Origin: Geothrix sp.
GTDB taxonomy: Bacteria > Acidobacteriota > Holophagae > Holophagales > Holophagaceae
Assembly: GCA_030824075.1 (NCBI GenBank)
Contig: JAVBYJ010000018.1
Coordinates: forward strand, 1-40,759
Length of the DNA stretch: 40,759 nucleotides
Reading direction: 5' to 3'
Below the pieces are notes generated by a model, which was not told the origin of the DNA, made no database searches, and saw only the letters and a list, made by a program, of their open reading frames with translations. Positions within the stretch are counted from its first letter, which is position 1, and each line of letters starts with the position of its first letter. This document shows, in pieces, positions 24,346 through 33,169 of the stretch. Made by a program: the position numbers and the translations under genes.

Positions 24346-25806
24346 ATGAAGGCCCTGCCCGATTTCGACATGGTGCTTTTTGGCGGGACCGGCGATCTGG
24401 CCATGCGCAAGCTGCTGCCCGCCCTCTATCAGCAGGTGAAGGCGGGAACGGTGAGTCCTGGATCCCGCATCCTGGCCGCCGCGCGCAAGCCACTCTCGCG
24501 GGAGGCCTTTCTGGAGCTGGCGGAAGCCACCTGCAAGCCGTTTCTGGGTGCGGCCTACGATGCCGATACCTGGCGGGCCTTTGCGGAGCGCGTCAGCTAC
24601 TTCCCCATGGATGTGCAGAATCCCGGCAGCTACGCGCCCCTGGGCGAGGCCCTGGGTCAGCATTCCGATCGCGTCCGTGTCTTCTACTACTCCACCTCGC
24701 CGGATTTCTTCGCCACCATCTCCGCGAACCTGGGCGGGGCAGGCCTCATCTCGGCGCGCTCCCGGGTGGTGGTGGAGAAACCCCTGGGCCACGACCTGGA
24801 CTCCTCCCGGGAAATCAACGATGCCGTGGGCGAGCACTTCGCCGAGCGGCAGATCTTCCGCATCGACCACTACCTGGGCAAAGAGCCGGTGCAGAACCTG
24901 CTGGCCCTGCGGTTCGGCAACGTGCTGTTCGAGCCCCTGTGGCGGCGCGAATGGGTGCAGGACGTGCAGATCACCGTGGCCGAGCAGCTGGGCGTGGAAG
25001 GCCGGGGCGACTTCTACGAGGGCACCGGCGCACTGCGAGACATGTTGCAGAATCACCTGCTCCAGCTGCTCTGCATTGTGGCCATGGAACCACCGATTAG
25101 CAGCGATCCCGACGCTGTGCGCGATGAGAAGCTGAAGGTACTGCGCTCCCTCAAGCCCTTCACGCCCGCAGATGTCGTCACCAAGACCGTGCGCGGCCAG
25201 TACAAGACCGGGGCCGTGGGCAGCAAGCCCGTGGTGGCCTATGCCGAAGAGCCCGGCGTGGCCTCGGGCAGCCGCACTGAGACCTTCGTGGCGGTGAAGG
25301 CCGAGATCGACACCTGGCGCTGGGCTGGCGTGCCCTTCTTCCTCCGTACGGGCAAGCGGATGGCCGAGAAGCTGGCCGAGATCGTCATCAACTTCCGTCA
25401 GGTGCCGCATCCCATTTTCGGGGAGGCCACCCACGGCGGGCGCGCCAATCGCCTCATCATTCGTATGCAGCCTGACGAAAGCATGCGGCTCTACCTCGTG
25501 GCCAAACAGCCCGGCGACGCCATGGCCTTGCATCCCGTGAACCTCAACCTCGATTTTGCCGAATCCTTCCGGGACCGTCGCCTCGAAGCCTATGAGCGGC
25601 TGCTCATGGATGCCATCCGCGGCAAGCTCACCCTCTTCGTCCGCCGCGATGAGCAGGAGGCCGCCTGGCACTGGGTGGAGCCCATCCTTGATAGCTGGGC
25701 GGCCAACGAGGACCGCCCCAAAACCTACACGGCCGGCAGCTGGGGTCCGGCCGCCTCCAGCGCCCTGTTGTCGCGGGACGGCCTGGCCTGGAACGAGGAG
25801 GACTGA
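24346..25806 (+). CDS. zwf: Glucose-6-phosphate dehydrogenase
   Basis: 486 residues. Oxidises glucose 6-phosphate to 6-phosphogluconolactone with NAD(P)+. The nucleotide-binding loop is FGGTGDLAMRK (12-22), with Thr where most members have Ser or Ala. EKPLGHD is at 144-150, and the active-site motif RIDHYLGKE is at 172-180 (His175 and Lys179). GALRDMLQNHLLQ and FLRTGKRM follow. The ATG has GGAG 5 bases upstream; the frame is open earlier, through the promoter. It is the first gene of zwf-pgl-hexR and faces edd-eda. Cofactor preference cannot be decided from sequence alone. Confidence 0.96.
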   Translation: MKALPDFDMVLFGGTGDLAMRKLLPALYQQVKAGTVSPGSRILAAARKPLSREAFLELAEATCKPFLGAAYDADTWRAFAERVSYFPMDVQNPGSYAPLGEALGQHSDRVRVFYYSTSPDFFATISANLGGAGLISARSRVVVEKPLGHDLDSSREINDAVGEHFAERQIFRIDHYLGKEPVQNLLALRFGNVLFEPLWRREWVQDVQITVAEQLGVEGRGDFYEGTGALRDMLQNHLLQLLCIVAMEPPISSDPDAVRDEKLKVLRSLKPFTPADVVTKTVRGQYKTGAVGSKPVVAYAEEPGVASGSRTETFVAVKAEIDTWRWAGVPFFLRTGKRMAEKLAEIVINFRQVPHPIFGEATHGGRANRLIIRMQPDESMRLYLVAKQPGDAMALHPVNLNLDFAESFRDRRLEAYERLLMDAIRGKLTLFVRRDEQEAAWHWVEPILDSWAANEDRPKTYTAGSWGPAASSALLSRDGLAWNEED

Positions 25807-25809
25807 TCC

Positions 25810-26499
25810 GTGTGCGCGATCCGGGAATGCGCCGATGCGTCCACCCTGACCGCCGCCCTGGCCCAGCATGTGGCGCGGCGGTTGAAGGAGGATCTGGCGA
25901 AGCAGGATCAGGTGGTCCTGGTGGTGTCCGGTGGGAAGAGCCCGGTGCCGCTCTTCCAGGCCTTGGCCGCGCAGTCGTTGCCCTGGGAGCGCGTGGTCGT
26001 GACCCTGGCCGACGAACGCTGGGTCCCGCCCAGCCACGAAGACAGCAATGAAGCTATGGTGCGTGCCCACCTGCTGAAGGGCCGCGCGGCCAAGGCCCAG
26101 TTGGTGCCTCTGTGGACGGGTGATGCGACCCCTGAGGCGGCGGTGCCTGCCGTCTCCAAGGCGCTCGCCGCCCTGCCACACCCTTTCAGCCAGGTGATCC
26201 TCGGCATGGGTGAGGATGGCCACATCGCCTCGCTTTTTCCCGGCGCCGCCGAATTGGCTCTGGGTCTGAGCACGGAGGCCCCGGCCCTGGCCGTGCGACC
26301 CCTCCACGCACCCCACCCGCGTCTGAGCTTCTCCCTGCGGGCCCTCCTGCAGAGTCGCGACATCGCACTGATGATCTCAGGCCAGACCAAGCGCCACGTG
26401 CTGGAGCAGGCCCTGGGCGAGGGCCCCGTGGAGGACCTGCCTGTGCGCGCCATCCTGCGGCAGACCGCCGTGCCCGTGTGCATCTTCTGGGCGCCCTAA
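25810..26499 (+). CDS. pgl: 6-phosphogluconolactonase
   Basis: 229 residues, DevB/SOL type related to glucosamine-6-phosphate isomerase. Hydrolyses the lactone made by Zwf. Motifs: VVSGGKSPVPLF (38-49), VTLADERWVP (64-74) and LGMGEDGHIASLFPG (131-145), the latter holding the catalytic His. The start is GTG, 3 bases after the zwf stop, with GAGGAGG (about 25796-25802) as a good binding site lying within zwf. It overlaps no other gene and hexR starts 2 bases after its stop, so the three genes are one transcript. Confidence 0.93.
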   Translation: MCAIRECADASTLTAALAQHVARRLKEDLAKQDQVVLVVSGGKSPVPLFQALAAQSLPWERVVVTLADERWVPPSHEDSNEAMVRAHLLKGRAAKAQLVPLWTGDATPEAAVPAVSKALAALPHPFSQVILGMGEDGHIASLFPGAAELALGLSTEAPALAVRPLHAPHPRLSFSLRALLQSRDIALMISGQTKRHVLEQALGEGPVEDLPVRAILRQTAVPVCIFWAP

Positions 26500-26501
26500 C
26501 C

Positions 26502-27344
26502 GTGTCCATGCTGAACCGCATCCAGGCGCTCCTGCCCGATCTTCCACCCTCCGAACGGCGCGTGGCCGAGCTGGTCCTGCACCGGCCCGTGGAAGTGATC
26601 TCGGCACCCATTTCCCAGATCGCCTCCTGGGCCAGGGTGAGCCAGCCCACCGTGATCCGGTTTTGCCGCCGCCTCAAGTGCGCGGGCGTGACCGGCTTCA
26701 AGCTCAAGCTTGCGGGCGACCTCGGCGCGGGCATCCCGTTCGTTCACGCCAGCCTCGCGCCCGGCGACGATCTGGCCCTGCTCATCGGCAAGGTGTTCGA
26801 CCATGCCGTGGCGGGTCTGGTGAGGGGGCGGAACGCCCTGAAACCCGAGGCGCTGTCTCTTGCTGTGGAGGCCCTTGATCGCGCCAGCCGCATCGAGTGT
26901 TATGGCCTGGGCAATTCCGGCGTCACGGCGCAGGACGCCCAGATGAAGCTCTTTCGACTGGGTACGCCCACCCTGGCCTGCACGGATTCGCAGATGCAGC
27001 GCGTGGCTGCCGTGTTGCTGCCCAGCGATGCGGTGGCGCTGGTGATCTCGAATTCGGGCCGCACGAAAGCTCTGCTGGAGGTAGTCGCCCTGGCGCGGCG
27101 ATCCGGCGCCACCGTCATCGCCCTCACCCGATCGCACACGCCGCTGGCAGAAGCCGCTGACATCCTGCTGCCCGCCGATGTGCAGGAGAATCCGGAAGTC
27201 TACGCCCCGATGGTGGCCCGCCTCGTTCACCTGGCCATCATCGACGTCCTTACCGTCGCGCTCTCCCTGCGAAAGGGCCCCGCCGCCATCACCCGCATGG
27301 AAGCGGCCAAGGCCTCCCTCAAGGCGACCCAGGAGGCATTCTAG
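26502..27344 (+). CDS. hexR: HexR-type RpiR-family repressor
   Basis: 280 residues. The N-terminal RpiR helix-turn-helix domain (about 1-75) contains SERRVAELVL, ISQIASWARVSQPTVIRFCRRL and the FKLKLA helix. The C-terminal SIS sugar-phosphate domain (about 110-260) has CYGLGNSG, KLFRLG, VISNSGRTK and VIALTRS. Start to end it follows Escherichia coli/Pseudomonas HexR, including the opening MSMLNRIQ (MNMLEKIQ in E. coli), GIPFVH and the late VIDVLTVALSLRKG. HexR binds KDPG, the Entner-Doudoroff intermediate, and is released from DNA. The GTG at 26502 is chosen from that N-terminal match; an ATG at 26508 is the alternative. Its probable operators are the palindromes between edd and zwf, which makes it autoregulated through zwf-pgl-hexR. 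No clear terminator follows in the 88-base gap. Confidence 0.92.
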   Translation: MSMLNRIQALLPDLPPSERRVAELVLHRPVEVISAPISQIASWARVSQPTVIRFCRRLKCAGVTGFKLKLAGDLGAGIPFVHASLAPGDDLALLIGKVFDHAVAGLVRGRNALKPEALSLAVEALDRASRIECYGLGNSGVTAQDAQMKLFRLGTPTLACTDSQMQRVAAVLLPSDAVALVISNSGRTKALLEVVALARRSGATVIALTRSHTPLAEAADILLPADVQENPEVYAPMVARLVHLAIIDVLTVALSLRKGPAAITRMEAAKASLKATQEAF

Positions 27345-27432
27345 TGGTTAGCTTGAGGGCGTCCAGGGAGGCCCAGGTCCCCTTGCGGCTATGCTTTGAA
27401 ACCGAATGGACACGGCCATCAGAGGGGACTGC

Positions 27433-28227
27433 ATGCGATACAGGCGTTGGCTGATCCAGGCACTGGTGCTTCCCCTGGTGGCGATTCTGGGTCAGCCAGC
27501 CCAGGCCGCCGAACCCGGGCAGACCCAATGGAAGCTCAGCCAATTCACGTGGGTGAAGCGGGTCCCCGCAGAGCCAGGCGCGCCTGGCAATGGCCATCCT
27601 GCCCAGGTCTCCGGGGCGGCGATCCTGAAAGCTCTGGGCTCCGTCCTGGTCAAGGTGGATGGGCGCGACACACCGCTTTTTGAACCGAACGAATTGCCTC
27701 CTCTCGTCAAGGCACTGCGGGAAGCCTTTGCTTCCGCCCAGCCTTCGGAGGATCTGGTGTTGCTGAGCACCCAGCGGCGTGGTGGCCATTTCCTGGACCC
27801 CTCCCTGGCGGTGACAGCGCGGCTCTTTCTAGAGGAGGGCGTCCTGAACGTGATCGTGCATGACGCCCGGCTGGATTTCATGGACCGCTACTCCGCGGAC
27901 CGCACCTTGCCTACCTTCGTCTACGGCTCTCGAACGGCTAGGGCCTCGGTCTTCCTCAAGGCGGAGGCTGCGATCCAACGCCGCTCCGATTGGCTGGTCC
28001 TCCCGATTCCGGAGACGCCGGTGGTCCAGGCCCCGGTGCCCCTCGGGGCCCAACCGGCCCCGGGACCCCAGCCAGCCGAGCCCAAGCCCGTCGAGCCGAT
28101 CCGGGACGCGGCCTTCTATGAAGCCCAGTCCCAACGGCTCAAGGCCCTGAAGCGCCTGCGCGATGAAAACCTGATCTCCGAGGTCGAGTATCAGCAAAAA
28201 CGCGGAGAGATCCTGAAGGTGCTCTAG
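27433..28227 (+). CDS. Secreted protein of unknown function with C-terminal SHOCT domain
   Basis: 264 residues. The leader (about 1-25) ends QPAQA before AEPGQTQW. Residues about 30-190 form a domain I do not recognise, with alternating strands and the motif LVLLSTQRRGGHFLDPSLAVTARLF. A Pro/Ala-rich linker (about 197-220) leads to the final 31 residues, QRLKALKRLRDENLISEVEY and onward, which match the SHOCT short C-terminal domain (a helical hairpin usually found at protein ends). The ATG at 27433 has GAGGGGA 4-10 bases upstream. It stands alone between hexR and a porin gene. Function unknown; a periplasmic or envelope role follows only from the leader. Confidence 0.75.
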   Translation: MRYRRWLIQALVLPLVAILGQPAQAAEPGQTQWKLSQFTWVKRVPAEPGAPGNGHPAQVSGAAILKALGSVLVKVDGRDTPLFEPNELPPLVKALREAFASAQPSEDLVLLSTQRRGGHFLDPSLAVTARLFLEEGVLNVIVHDARLDFMDRYSADRTLPTFVYGSRTARASVFLKAEAAIQRRSDWLVLPIPETPVVQAPVPLGAQPAPGPQPAEPKPVEPIRDAAFYEAQSQRLKALKRLRDENLISEVEYQQKRGEILKVL

Positions 28228-28610
28228 CGGCCGTGGTTGGATCACCTCTATCCGGAGATGTAAATTGGGTGTTTCCTGCACCGGGGCGCCTGAACCTCTC
28301 TGGCGCGTATTTTTGCTCACCAGGGTTCAGGCAGGAGGATGAGTTGCATGGTGGTGGAAACAATAGATGACCAGTGGTAACTATTATTCGTAACAGCTTT
28401 GTTACCATGAATTCGCAAAAATGTAGAAACGCCATTGTGCCGCGCATCACAAGGGCGGGAACCTTCGCTAAATTTGATGGACGCGGCGGTTCGGCCCGTT
28501 TAGCTTGAACTCGTTTGATCCATTTCCATGGCACGTTGGTTCGCTGGTCAGACCACCTCGTGGCCTCCCTTGAGTCTTGCCCCCCAACCCTCCCTTTTAG
28601 GAGAACACCC
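28228..28610 (+). promoter_or_regulatory. 383-bp non-coding region upstream of the porin gene
   Basis: No convincing gene. AT-rich in the middle compared with its surroundings. It holds GTAAC at 28377-28381 and 28390-28394 and GTTAC at 28401-28405. The last two form the perfect inverted repeat GTAACA-GCTT-TGTTAC (28390-28405), nested in GGTAAC...GTTACC (28376-28406). A looser stem, CCTGAACC (28289-28296) with GGTTCAGG (28324-28331), precedes it. The palindrome looks like an operator; the porin start is 205 bases downstream, leaving room for a long leader. AGGAG before 28611 is the porin ribosome binding site. Confidence 0.5.
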
Positions 28611-29879
28611 ATGAAGATCTCCCGCCTTGCTGGCGTGGCCGCGCTGCTCGCAGCCGGATTCGCCCAGGCCCAGGAAGTGAAGCTGAACGCCATCGTGGAA
28701 GAGTGGTACGTCCAGATGTTGGACAGCAACCTCCGCCTGAACTCTGCCCCCACCGCGGCCCAGGGCGGCGGCTACTTGACCGCCCCTTCCCTTGATACGG
28801 TCTGGAAGGAGAACCAGTTCTCCCACCGCCGCACCGAGATCTACCTCAACGGGAAGATGACCGACAAGCTGACCTGGGGCGTGATGTTCGATCCGAACAA
28901 CTCCACCTCCAGCGTGGGCAACAACATCCTGAATGATGCCTGGGTCAACTACCAGTTCACCCCCCGGTTCTCCCTGAAGGGTGGCCAGTTCAAGCCCCTG
29001 CAGACCTGGGAAGCCTCCATGGTGGGCACGGCCGGCTTCATGTTCTACCAGCGTTCCCTGGGCTCCCGCCTTGTGGGCGACCGCCGCGACCGTGGCGTCG
29101 TGGCCACCATGGGCTTCGGCGATGCCAAGGGCTTCAACGGCAAGTTCAACCTCGGCATCTTCAATGGCACCTCCGATGATGGCAGTGCTGGCAAGAATGC
29201 TGATGCCAACGCCCAGAAGGACGTGGCGGCCCGCCTCGAGATGGGCTACGGCTCGGATCACAAGTTCGGCGCTTACTACCGCGACGGCGTGACCTCCGTG
29301 AAGGATGTGAATCTGGTCGCCGGCACCACCACGGCGTGGGGGCCCTCGGCGCCGTCGGCCACCCAGATCAAGGACAACAAGGACCGAACCACGAACATGG
29401 GCGCCTACTACGTCTATGAGACGAGCAAGTGGCAGGCTTCCGCCGAGGTGATCACGGGCCTGCTGGGCCGTCGGAATCCCACGGTCTTCGCGGCCGCCAC
29501 CGCCGTCGGCCGCCAGCACCTGGACCAGAAGTACATGGCCTACACCCTGTCCGGCGTTTACAAGATGGGCAATCACCAGATCACTGCCCGCTATGACTTC
29601 CTGAACTACAACTCGGGCGACGACTGGTACACCGCGACCAATCCTTATGTCTACAGCTACACTCCCGCTGGCGGGACAGCTTCCACGGTGGATGTCAGCC
29701 CGAAGTTCACCGAAATGATCGTGGGCTACAACTATGTGTTCAACCCCGCCAAGTTCTCCTTCGCGAAGTTCAAGCTGAACTACATCCACCGCAGCGACAA
29801 CTTCCTGCTCCCCATCGCTGGCCAGAGCGGCGAGCAGGGCGGCAACAGCGTGGTGGCTTCCATCATGGTGGGCTTCTGA
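28611..29879 (+). CDS. Outer-membrane porin, phosphate-porin-like (OprO/OprP type)
   Basis: 422 residues. The signal peptide (1-21) ends FAQAQ. The mature part is a beta-barrel: repeated amphipathic strands such as RTEIYLNGKMTDKLTWGVMF, NYQFTPRFSLKGGQFK, the RSLGSRLVGDRRDRG turn, and a C-terminal Phe (IMVGF), the outer-membrane assembly signal. The order resembles the phosphate-selective porin O/P family, but members of that family transport many anions or are general pores, so the substrate is open. It is followed by a strong terminator and so forms a one-gene transcript, probably well expressed, next to the liv genes. Confidence 0.82.
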   Translation: MKISRLAGVAALLAAGFAQAQEVKLNAIVEEWYVQMLDSNLRLNSAPTAAQGGGYLTAPSLDTVWKENQFSHRRTEIYLNGKMTDKLTWGVMFDPNNSTSSVGNNILNDAWVNYQFTPRFSLKGGQFKPLQTWEASMVGTAGFMFYQRSLGSRLVGDRRDRGVVATMGFGDAKGFNGKFNLGIFNGTSDDGSAGKNADANAQKDVAARLEMGYGSDHKFGAYYRDGVTSVKDVNLVAGTTTAWGPSAPSATQIKDNKDRTTNMGAYYVYETSKWQASAEVITGLLGRRNPTVFAAATAVGRQHLDQKYMAYTLSGVYKMGNHQITARYDFLNYNSGDDWYTATNPYVYSYTPAGGTASTVDVSPKFTEMIVGYNYVFNPAKFSFAKFKLNYIHRSDNFLLPIAGQSGEQGGNSVVASIMVGF

Positions 29880-29920
29880 TCTTGACCAGCTTTCACAGCT
29901 GATCCTTCTCATCACCCATG

Positions 29921-29965
29921 CCACGGAACTCCCGGGTCACAACCCGCGAGTTCCGTGGTTTTTTT
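29921..29965 (+). terminator. Intrinsic terminator after the porin gene
   Basis: A 17-bp stem with one mismatch (left arm 29921-29937, loop CACA or similar, right arm 29942-29958) is followed directly by seven T residues. It starts 42 bases after the porin stop and separates the porin from the liv operon. The best terminator in the window. Confidence 0.92.
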
Positions 29966-29980
29966 CGTTTGATGGGTGTA

Positions 29981-29993
29981 GTATTCCTAATAC
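29981..29993. promoter_or_regulatory. Short inverted repeat upstream of livJ
   Basis: GTATT-CCT-AATAC lies 35 bases before the livJ start, just after the porin terminator, in the only place a liv promoter can be. It could be an operator. Five base pairs only, so low confidence. Confidence 0.3.
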
Positions 29994-30027
29994 CTTCCAC
30001 CCACATCTTCTTTCCACTGGAGCAGCC

Positions 30028-31173
30028 ATGCGAAAGCATCTCCTGGCCCTGGGCGCCACTATGGCGCTGTCCCCCTGCCTGATGGCGCAGAAGATCGGCG
30101 TCATCAACTCCATGAGCGGTCCCGAGGCGCCCATCGGAGAGAACATCTCCAACGGCATCAAGCTCGCGGAAGAGGATCTGAAGAAGAAGGGGATCAACGT
30201 CCAGTTGGTGTGGGAGGACGACACGGGCAAGCCCCAGATCTCCATGAGCGCCATGGAGAAGCTGGCCACCCGCGACCACGTGGTGGGTGTGGTGGGACCC
30301 TATACCTCGGCCTGCTCCAATGCCGTGGCCAAGCTCGCCGAAAAATACAAGGTGTCGCTGCTGATTCCTGCGGCCGCCAAGGAAGAGATCACTCGTCAGG
30401 GTCTCAAGCATGTCTTCCGCATGAACGCTCCCGCTGACAAGTACGCGTCCAGCCTCATCGACGCCGCAACGGCCCTCGGGACGCCGAAGACCATTGCCTT
30501 CATCTACGAGAACACCGATTTCGGCACCTCCACCTCGAAGACCGCGAAGGAATACGTCGCCAAGAAGGGCATCCAGGTCGTGGCGGATGTGTCCTACCCG
30601 AAGGGCTCCGCCGACTACCGCTCCACTCTGGCGCAGATCAAGTCCAAGAATCCGGACCTGGTGTTCATGGTCTCCTATGTGGCCGACGCCATCCTGTTGA
30701 TGCGGCAATCGAAGGAAATGGGTCTCCAGCCCCAGGCCTTCCTCGGCGCAGGTGCCGGGTTCACGACCACCGAGTTCGCCAAGGAAAGGGCCATCTCGGA
30801 GAGCGTCATTTCCTGCACCCAGTGGACCGATGATGTGAGCTGGCCCGGGGCGAAGGATTTTGGTGCCCGTTACAAGGCGAAGTTCGGCAAGGAACCCACC
30901 TATCACGCGGCTTGCGCCTATGCCTCGATGGTAATCATGGCGGAAACGGCCAAGAATGCTGGTGGCGACCGAGTCAAGACCCGTGATGGCCTGAAGGCAG
31001 GGAAATGGAACGGCATCATGGGCGAGGTCAAGTTCGCCGATTACGACGGTTTCACCAACCAGAATAATCACACCATGCTCGTGCAGCAGATTCTCTCGGG
31101 GAACTACGAGACGGTGGTACCTACCCAGTTCGCCACCAAGAAGGCGGTCTACCCCTTCCCCAAGTGGAAGTGA
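30028..31173 (+). CDS. livJ: Branched-chain amino-acid ABC transporter substrate-binding protein
   Basis: 381 residues. Periplasmic type I binding protein of the Leu/Ile/Val family. Leader 1-20 ends PCLMA before QKIGVINSMSGPEAPIG, the normal mature start of this family. VVGVVGPYTSACSNAVAKLAE, FIYENTDFGTSTSK and DLVFMVSYVADAILLM are the usual segments of the two lobes. Related proteins bind other amino acids, amides or aromatic compounds, so the ligand is not certain. It is the first gene of livJHMGF and is followed by an attenuator-like hairpin, which would favour expression of the binding protein over the membrane parts. Confidence 0.88.
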   Translation: MRKHLLALGATMALSPCLMAQKIGVINSMSGPEAPIGENISNGIKLAEEDLKKKGINVQLVWEDDTGKPQISMSAMEKLATRDHVVGVVGPYTSACSNAVAKLAEKYKVSLLIPAAAKEEITRQGLKHVFRMNAPADKYASSLIDAATALGTPKTIAFIYENTDFGTSTSKTAKEYVAKKGIQVVADVSYPKGSADYRSTLAQIKSKNPDLVFMVSYVADAILLMRQSKEMGLQPQAFLGAGAGFTTTEFAKERAISESVISCTQWTDDVSWPGAKDFGARYKAKFGKEPTYHAACAYASMVIMAETAKNAGGDRVKTRDGLKAGKWNGIMGEVKFADYDGFTNQNNHTMLVQQILSGNYETVVPTQFATKKAVYPFPKWK

Positions 31174-31189
31174 TCCCACCCACCCGACC

Positions 31190-31215
31190 GGGGGCGCCAT
31201 TCGGCGCCCCCTTTT
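31190..31215 (+). terminator. Attenuator-like hairpin between livJ and livH
   Basis: GGGGGCGCC-ATTC-GGCGCCCCC, a perfect 9-bp stem, followed by four T. It starts 16 bases after the livJ stop and 25 bases before livH. Strong enough for partial termination; since livHMGF have no other visible promoter, read-through must occur. Confidence 0.75.
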
Positions 31216-31239
31216 GAATCCCCGGAGTTCCACGCGCCC

Positions 31240-32109
31240 ATGGCTGTCTTCCTGCAATCCCTCATCAGCGGCATCCTGATCGGCGGGGTGTACGCGCTCA
31301 TCGGCATCGGTCTCACGCTCATCTTCGGCGTGATGCGGGTCATCAACTTCGCCCACGGCGATATCCTCATGGTGGGGATGTATCTCACCTACCTGATCTT
31401 CACGCTGCTGGGCATCGATCCTTTCGTCTCCGTGCTGATCACGTTCCCCTTGATGTTCTTGTTTGGAGGGTTCCTCCAGAAGGTGTTCATCAACCGGGTC
31501 CTCAATGCGCTGGCGCAGAACCAGATTCTGCTGACCATCGGCCTGGGGCTCATCATGAGCAACACGGTGATGCTGATCTTCACCTCCGACTACAAGATCC
31601 TCACCACATCCTATTCCTCCGCCTCCATGCAGGTTGGGGGGGGCGTTTCGGTGTCCACGCCGCTCTTGATCTCCTTCCTGATCACGGCGGCCATCACCGC
31701 AGCCCTCTACTGGTTCCTGTTGAAGACGGACACGGGTCAGGCCATCCGTGCCACCGCCCAGGATCGTGACGCCGCCCAGCTCATGGGCATCAACGTGAAG
31801 CGCATGTCCATCATCGCCTTCGGTCTTGGTTCCGCGCTGGCGGGAACGGCCGGCGCCTTGATATCGCCGACCTATTACATCTTTCCCCAGGTGGGCGGGA
31901 TCTTCACCCTGAAGGCCTTCGTGATCACCGTGCTGGGTGGCATGGGCAGCGTGGTGGGTGCCACGCTGGGCGGCATCCTTATCGGCATCACCGAATCCAT
32001 GAGCGCGGTCTACATCTCCTCCGGATGGAAGGACGTGGTGGTCTTCGTTCTTTTCCTGCTGGTGCTCCTCTTCAAGCCTTCGGGCTTGATGGGCAAGTCG
32101 CGGACCTGA
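31240..32109 (+). CDS. livH: Branched-chain amino-acid ABC transporter permease LivH
   Basis: 289 residues, about eight hydrophobic helices. The opening GILIGGVYALIGIGLTLIFGVM and INFAHGD motif is diagnostic of LivH permeases; DRDAAQLMGINVKRM (about 181-195) is the ATPase-contact loop and VITVLGGMGSVVGATLGG follows. It forms the inner-membrane channel with LivM. It starts 66 bases after livJ and is followed after 10 bases by livM. Confidence 0.93.
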   Translation: MAVFLQSLISGILIGGVYALIGIGLTLIFGVMRVINFAHGDILMVGMYLTYLIFTLLGIDPFVSVLITFPLMFLFGGFLQKVFINRVLNALAQNQILLTIGLGLIMSNTVMLIFTSDYKILTTSYSSASMQVGGGVSVSTPLLISFLITAAITAALYWFLLKTDTGQAIRATAQDRDAAQLMGINVKRMSIIAFGLGSALAGTAGALISPTYYIFPQVGGIFTLKAFVITVLGGMGSVVGATLGGILIGITESMSAVYISSGWKDVVVFVLFLLVLLFKPSGLMGKSRT

Positions 32110-32119
32110 GGAGATCATC

Positions 32120-33169
32120 ATGAATAAAACCATCCTCAAGGCCGCCACCGGTCTCCTCGTACTGGCCCTCCTCCTGGCCATTCCCAGGTATGTGGAAAGC
32201 CCCTACGCGCTGCACATGATGATCCTGCTGTTCATGAGCGTGGCCCAGGGACAGAGCTGGAACATCCTGGGCGGCTACGCCGGGCAGCATTCGGTCGGGC
32301 ACGCGGCCTACTTTGGCGTGGGAGCCTACACGACCATGATGCTCATGCACACCAAGCAGATCGCCCCCTGGTTCGGGGTGTGGGTGGGTGTGGCGCTGGT
32401 CGTGGTCGTGGCGCTGGCCATCGGCAGCATCTGTTTCCGGTTGCGCGGTCCCTATTTCGTGCTGGCTTCCATCGCGGTGGCGGAGATCCTCCGGCTGTCG
32501 GCCATCAATCTGACCACCCTGACCAATGGCGCCGAGGGCATTCTGGCCACCGAAATCCCGGCTTTCGTGATCGGTGGGACTGTCGTGACGGATTTTGTCA
32601 CCAAGGTCCCCTTCTACTACATCGGCCTCTTCCTGGTCCTGCTCACCATCGGGATCACTTACTGGGTACAGCACTCGAAGCTCGGCTACTTCTTCCAGGC
32701 CATTCGCGAGGATCAGGATGCGGCCCATTCCCTGGGTATTTCCATCTCTCTCTACAAGAACATCGGCTTGGTCATCTCGGCGGTACTCACATCCTTGGCA
32801 GGCAGTTTCTACGGTATTTACGTCGGTTTCGTGGATCCCGGCACGGTGCTGGGCCTGGATGTCTCCGTCCAGATCATGCTCATCTGCATCATTGGCGGAA
32901 TGGGCACGCTATGGGGCCCCGTGCTGGGTTCTCTGGTGCTCGTGCCGCTCTCCGAGGCGTTGCGTAGCAACCTGTTCACCGAGGCGCTGGTGAAGATAGG
33001 CATGGTGGATGCGGAATCGAAGGTGGGAATCTTCCTGAAGGAGAACCTGTCCCACGCCCACGTGCTGCTTTACGGGGTCCTTGTGGTGCTGGTGATCCTG
33101 TTCATGCCGGACGGGCTCATGGGATTCATCAAGAAGCTGGCCACGCGCCGGAAGCAGGAGGCAGTCTGA
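32120..33169 (+). CDS. livM: Branched-chain amino-acid ABC transporter permease LivM
   Basis: 349 residues with about nine or ten helices. NILGGYAGQHSVGHAAYFGVGAY (about 46-68) is the LivM signature; AIREDQDAAHSLGISISLYK (about 194-213) is the ATPase-contact loop, and LICIIGGMGTLWGPVLG follows. A hydrophilic stretch near residues 290-310 (EALVKIGMVDAESK) lies between the last helices. AGGAG-type site precedes the ATG at 32120; the stop overlaps the livG start (TGATG). Confidence 0.93.
   Translation: MNKTILKAATGLLVLALLLAIPRYVESPYALHMMILLFMSVAQGQSWNILGGYAGQHSVGHAAYFGVGAYTTMMLMHTKQIAPWFGVWVGVALVVVVALAIGSICFRLRGPYFVLASIAVAEILRLSAINLTTLTNGAEGILATEIPAFVIGGTVVTDFVTKVPFYYIGLFLVLLTIGITYWVQHSKLGYFFQAIREDQDAAHSLGISISLYKNIGLVISAVLTSLAGSFYGIYVGFVDPGTVLGLDVSVQIMLICIIGGMGTLWGPVLGSLVLVPLSEALRSNLFTEALVKIGMVDAESKVGIFLKENLSHAHVLLYGVLVVLVILFMPDGLMGFIKKLATRRKQEAV

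Noticed and set aside
29893..32181. 762-residue open frame on the minus strand opposite the liv genes
   Set aside because: Low-complexity Glu/His/Gly-rich translation, covers a terminator and three genes with strong family motifs on the other strand.
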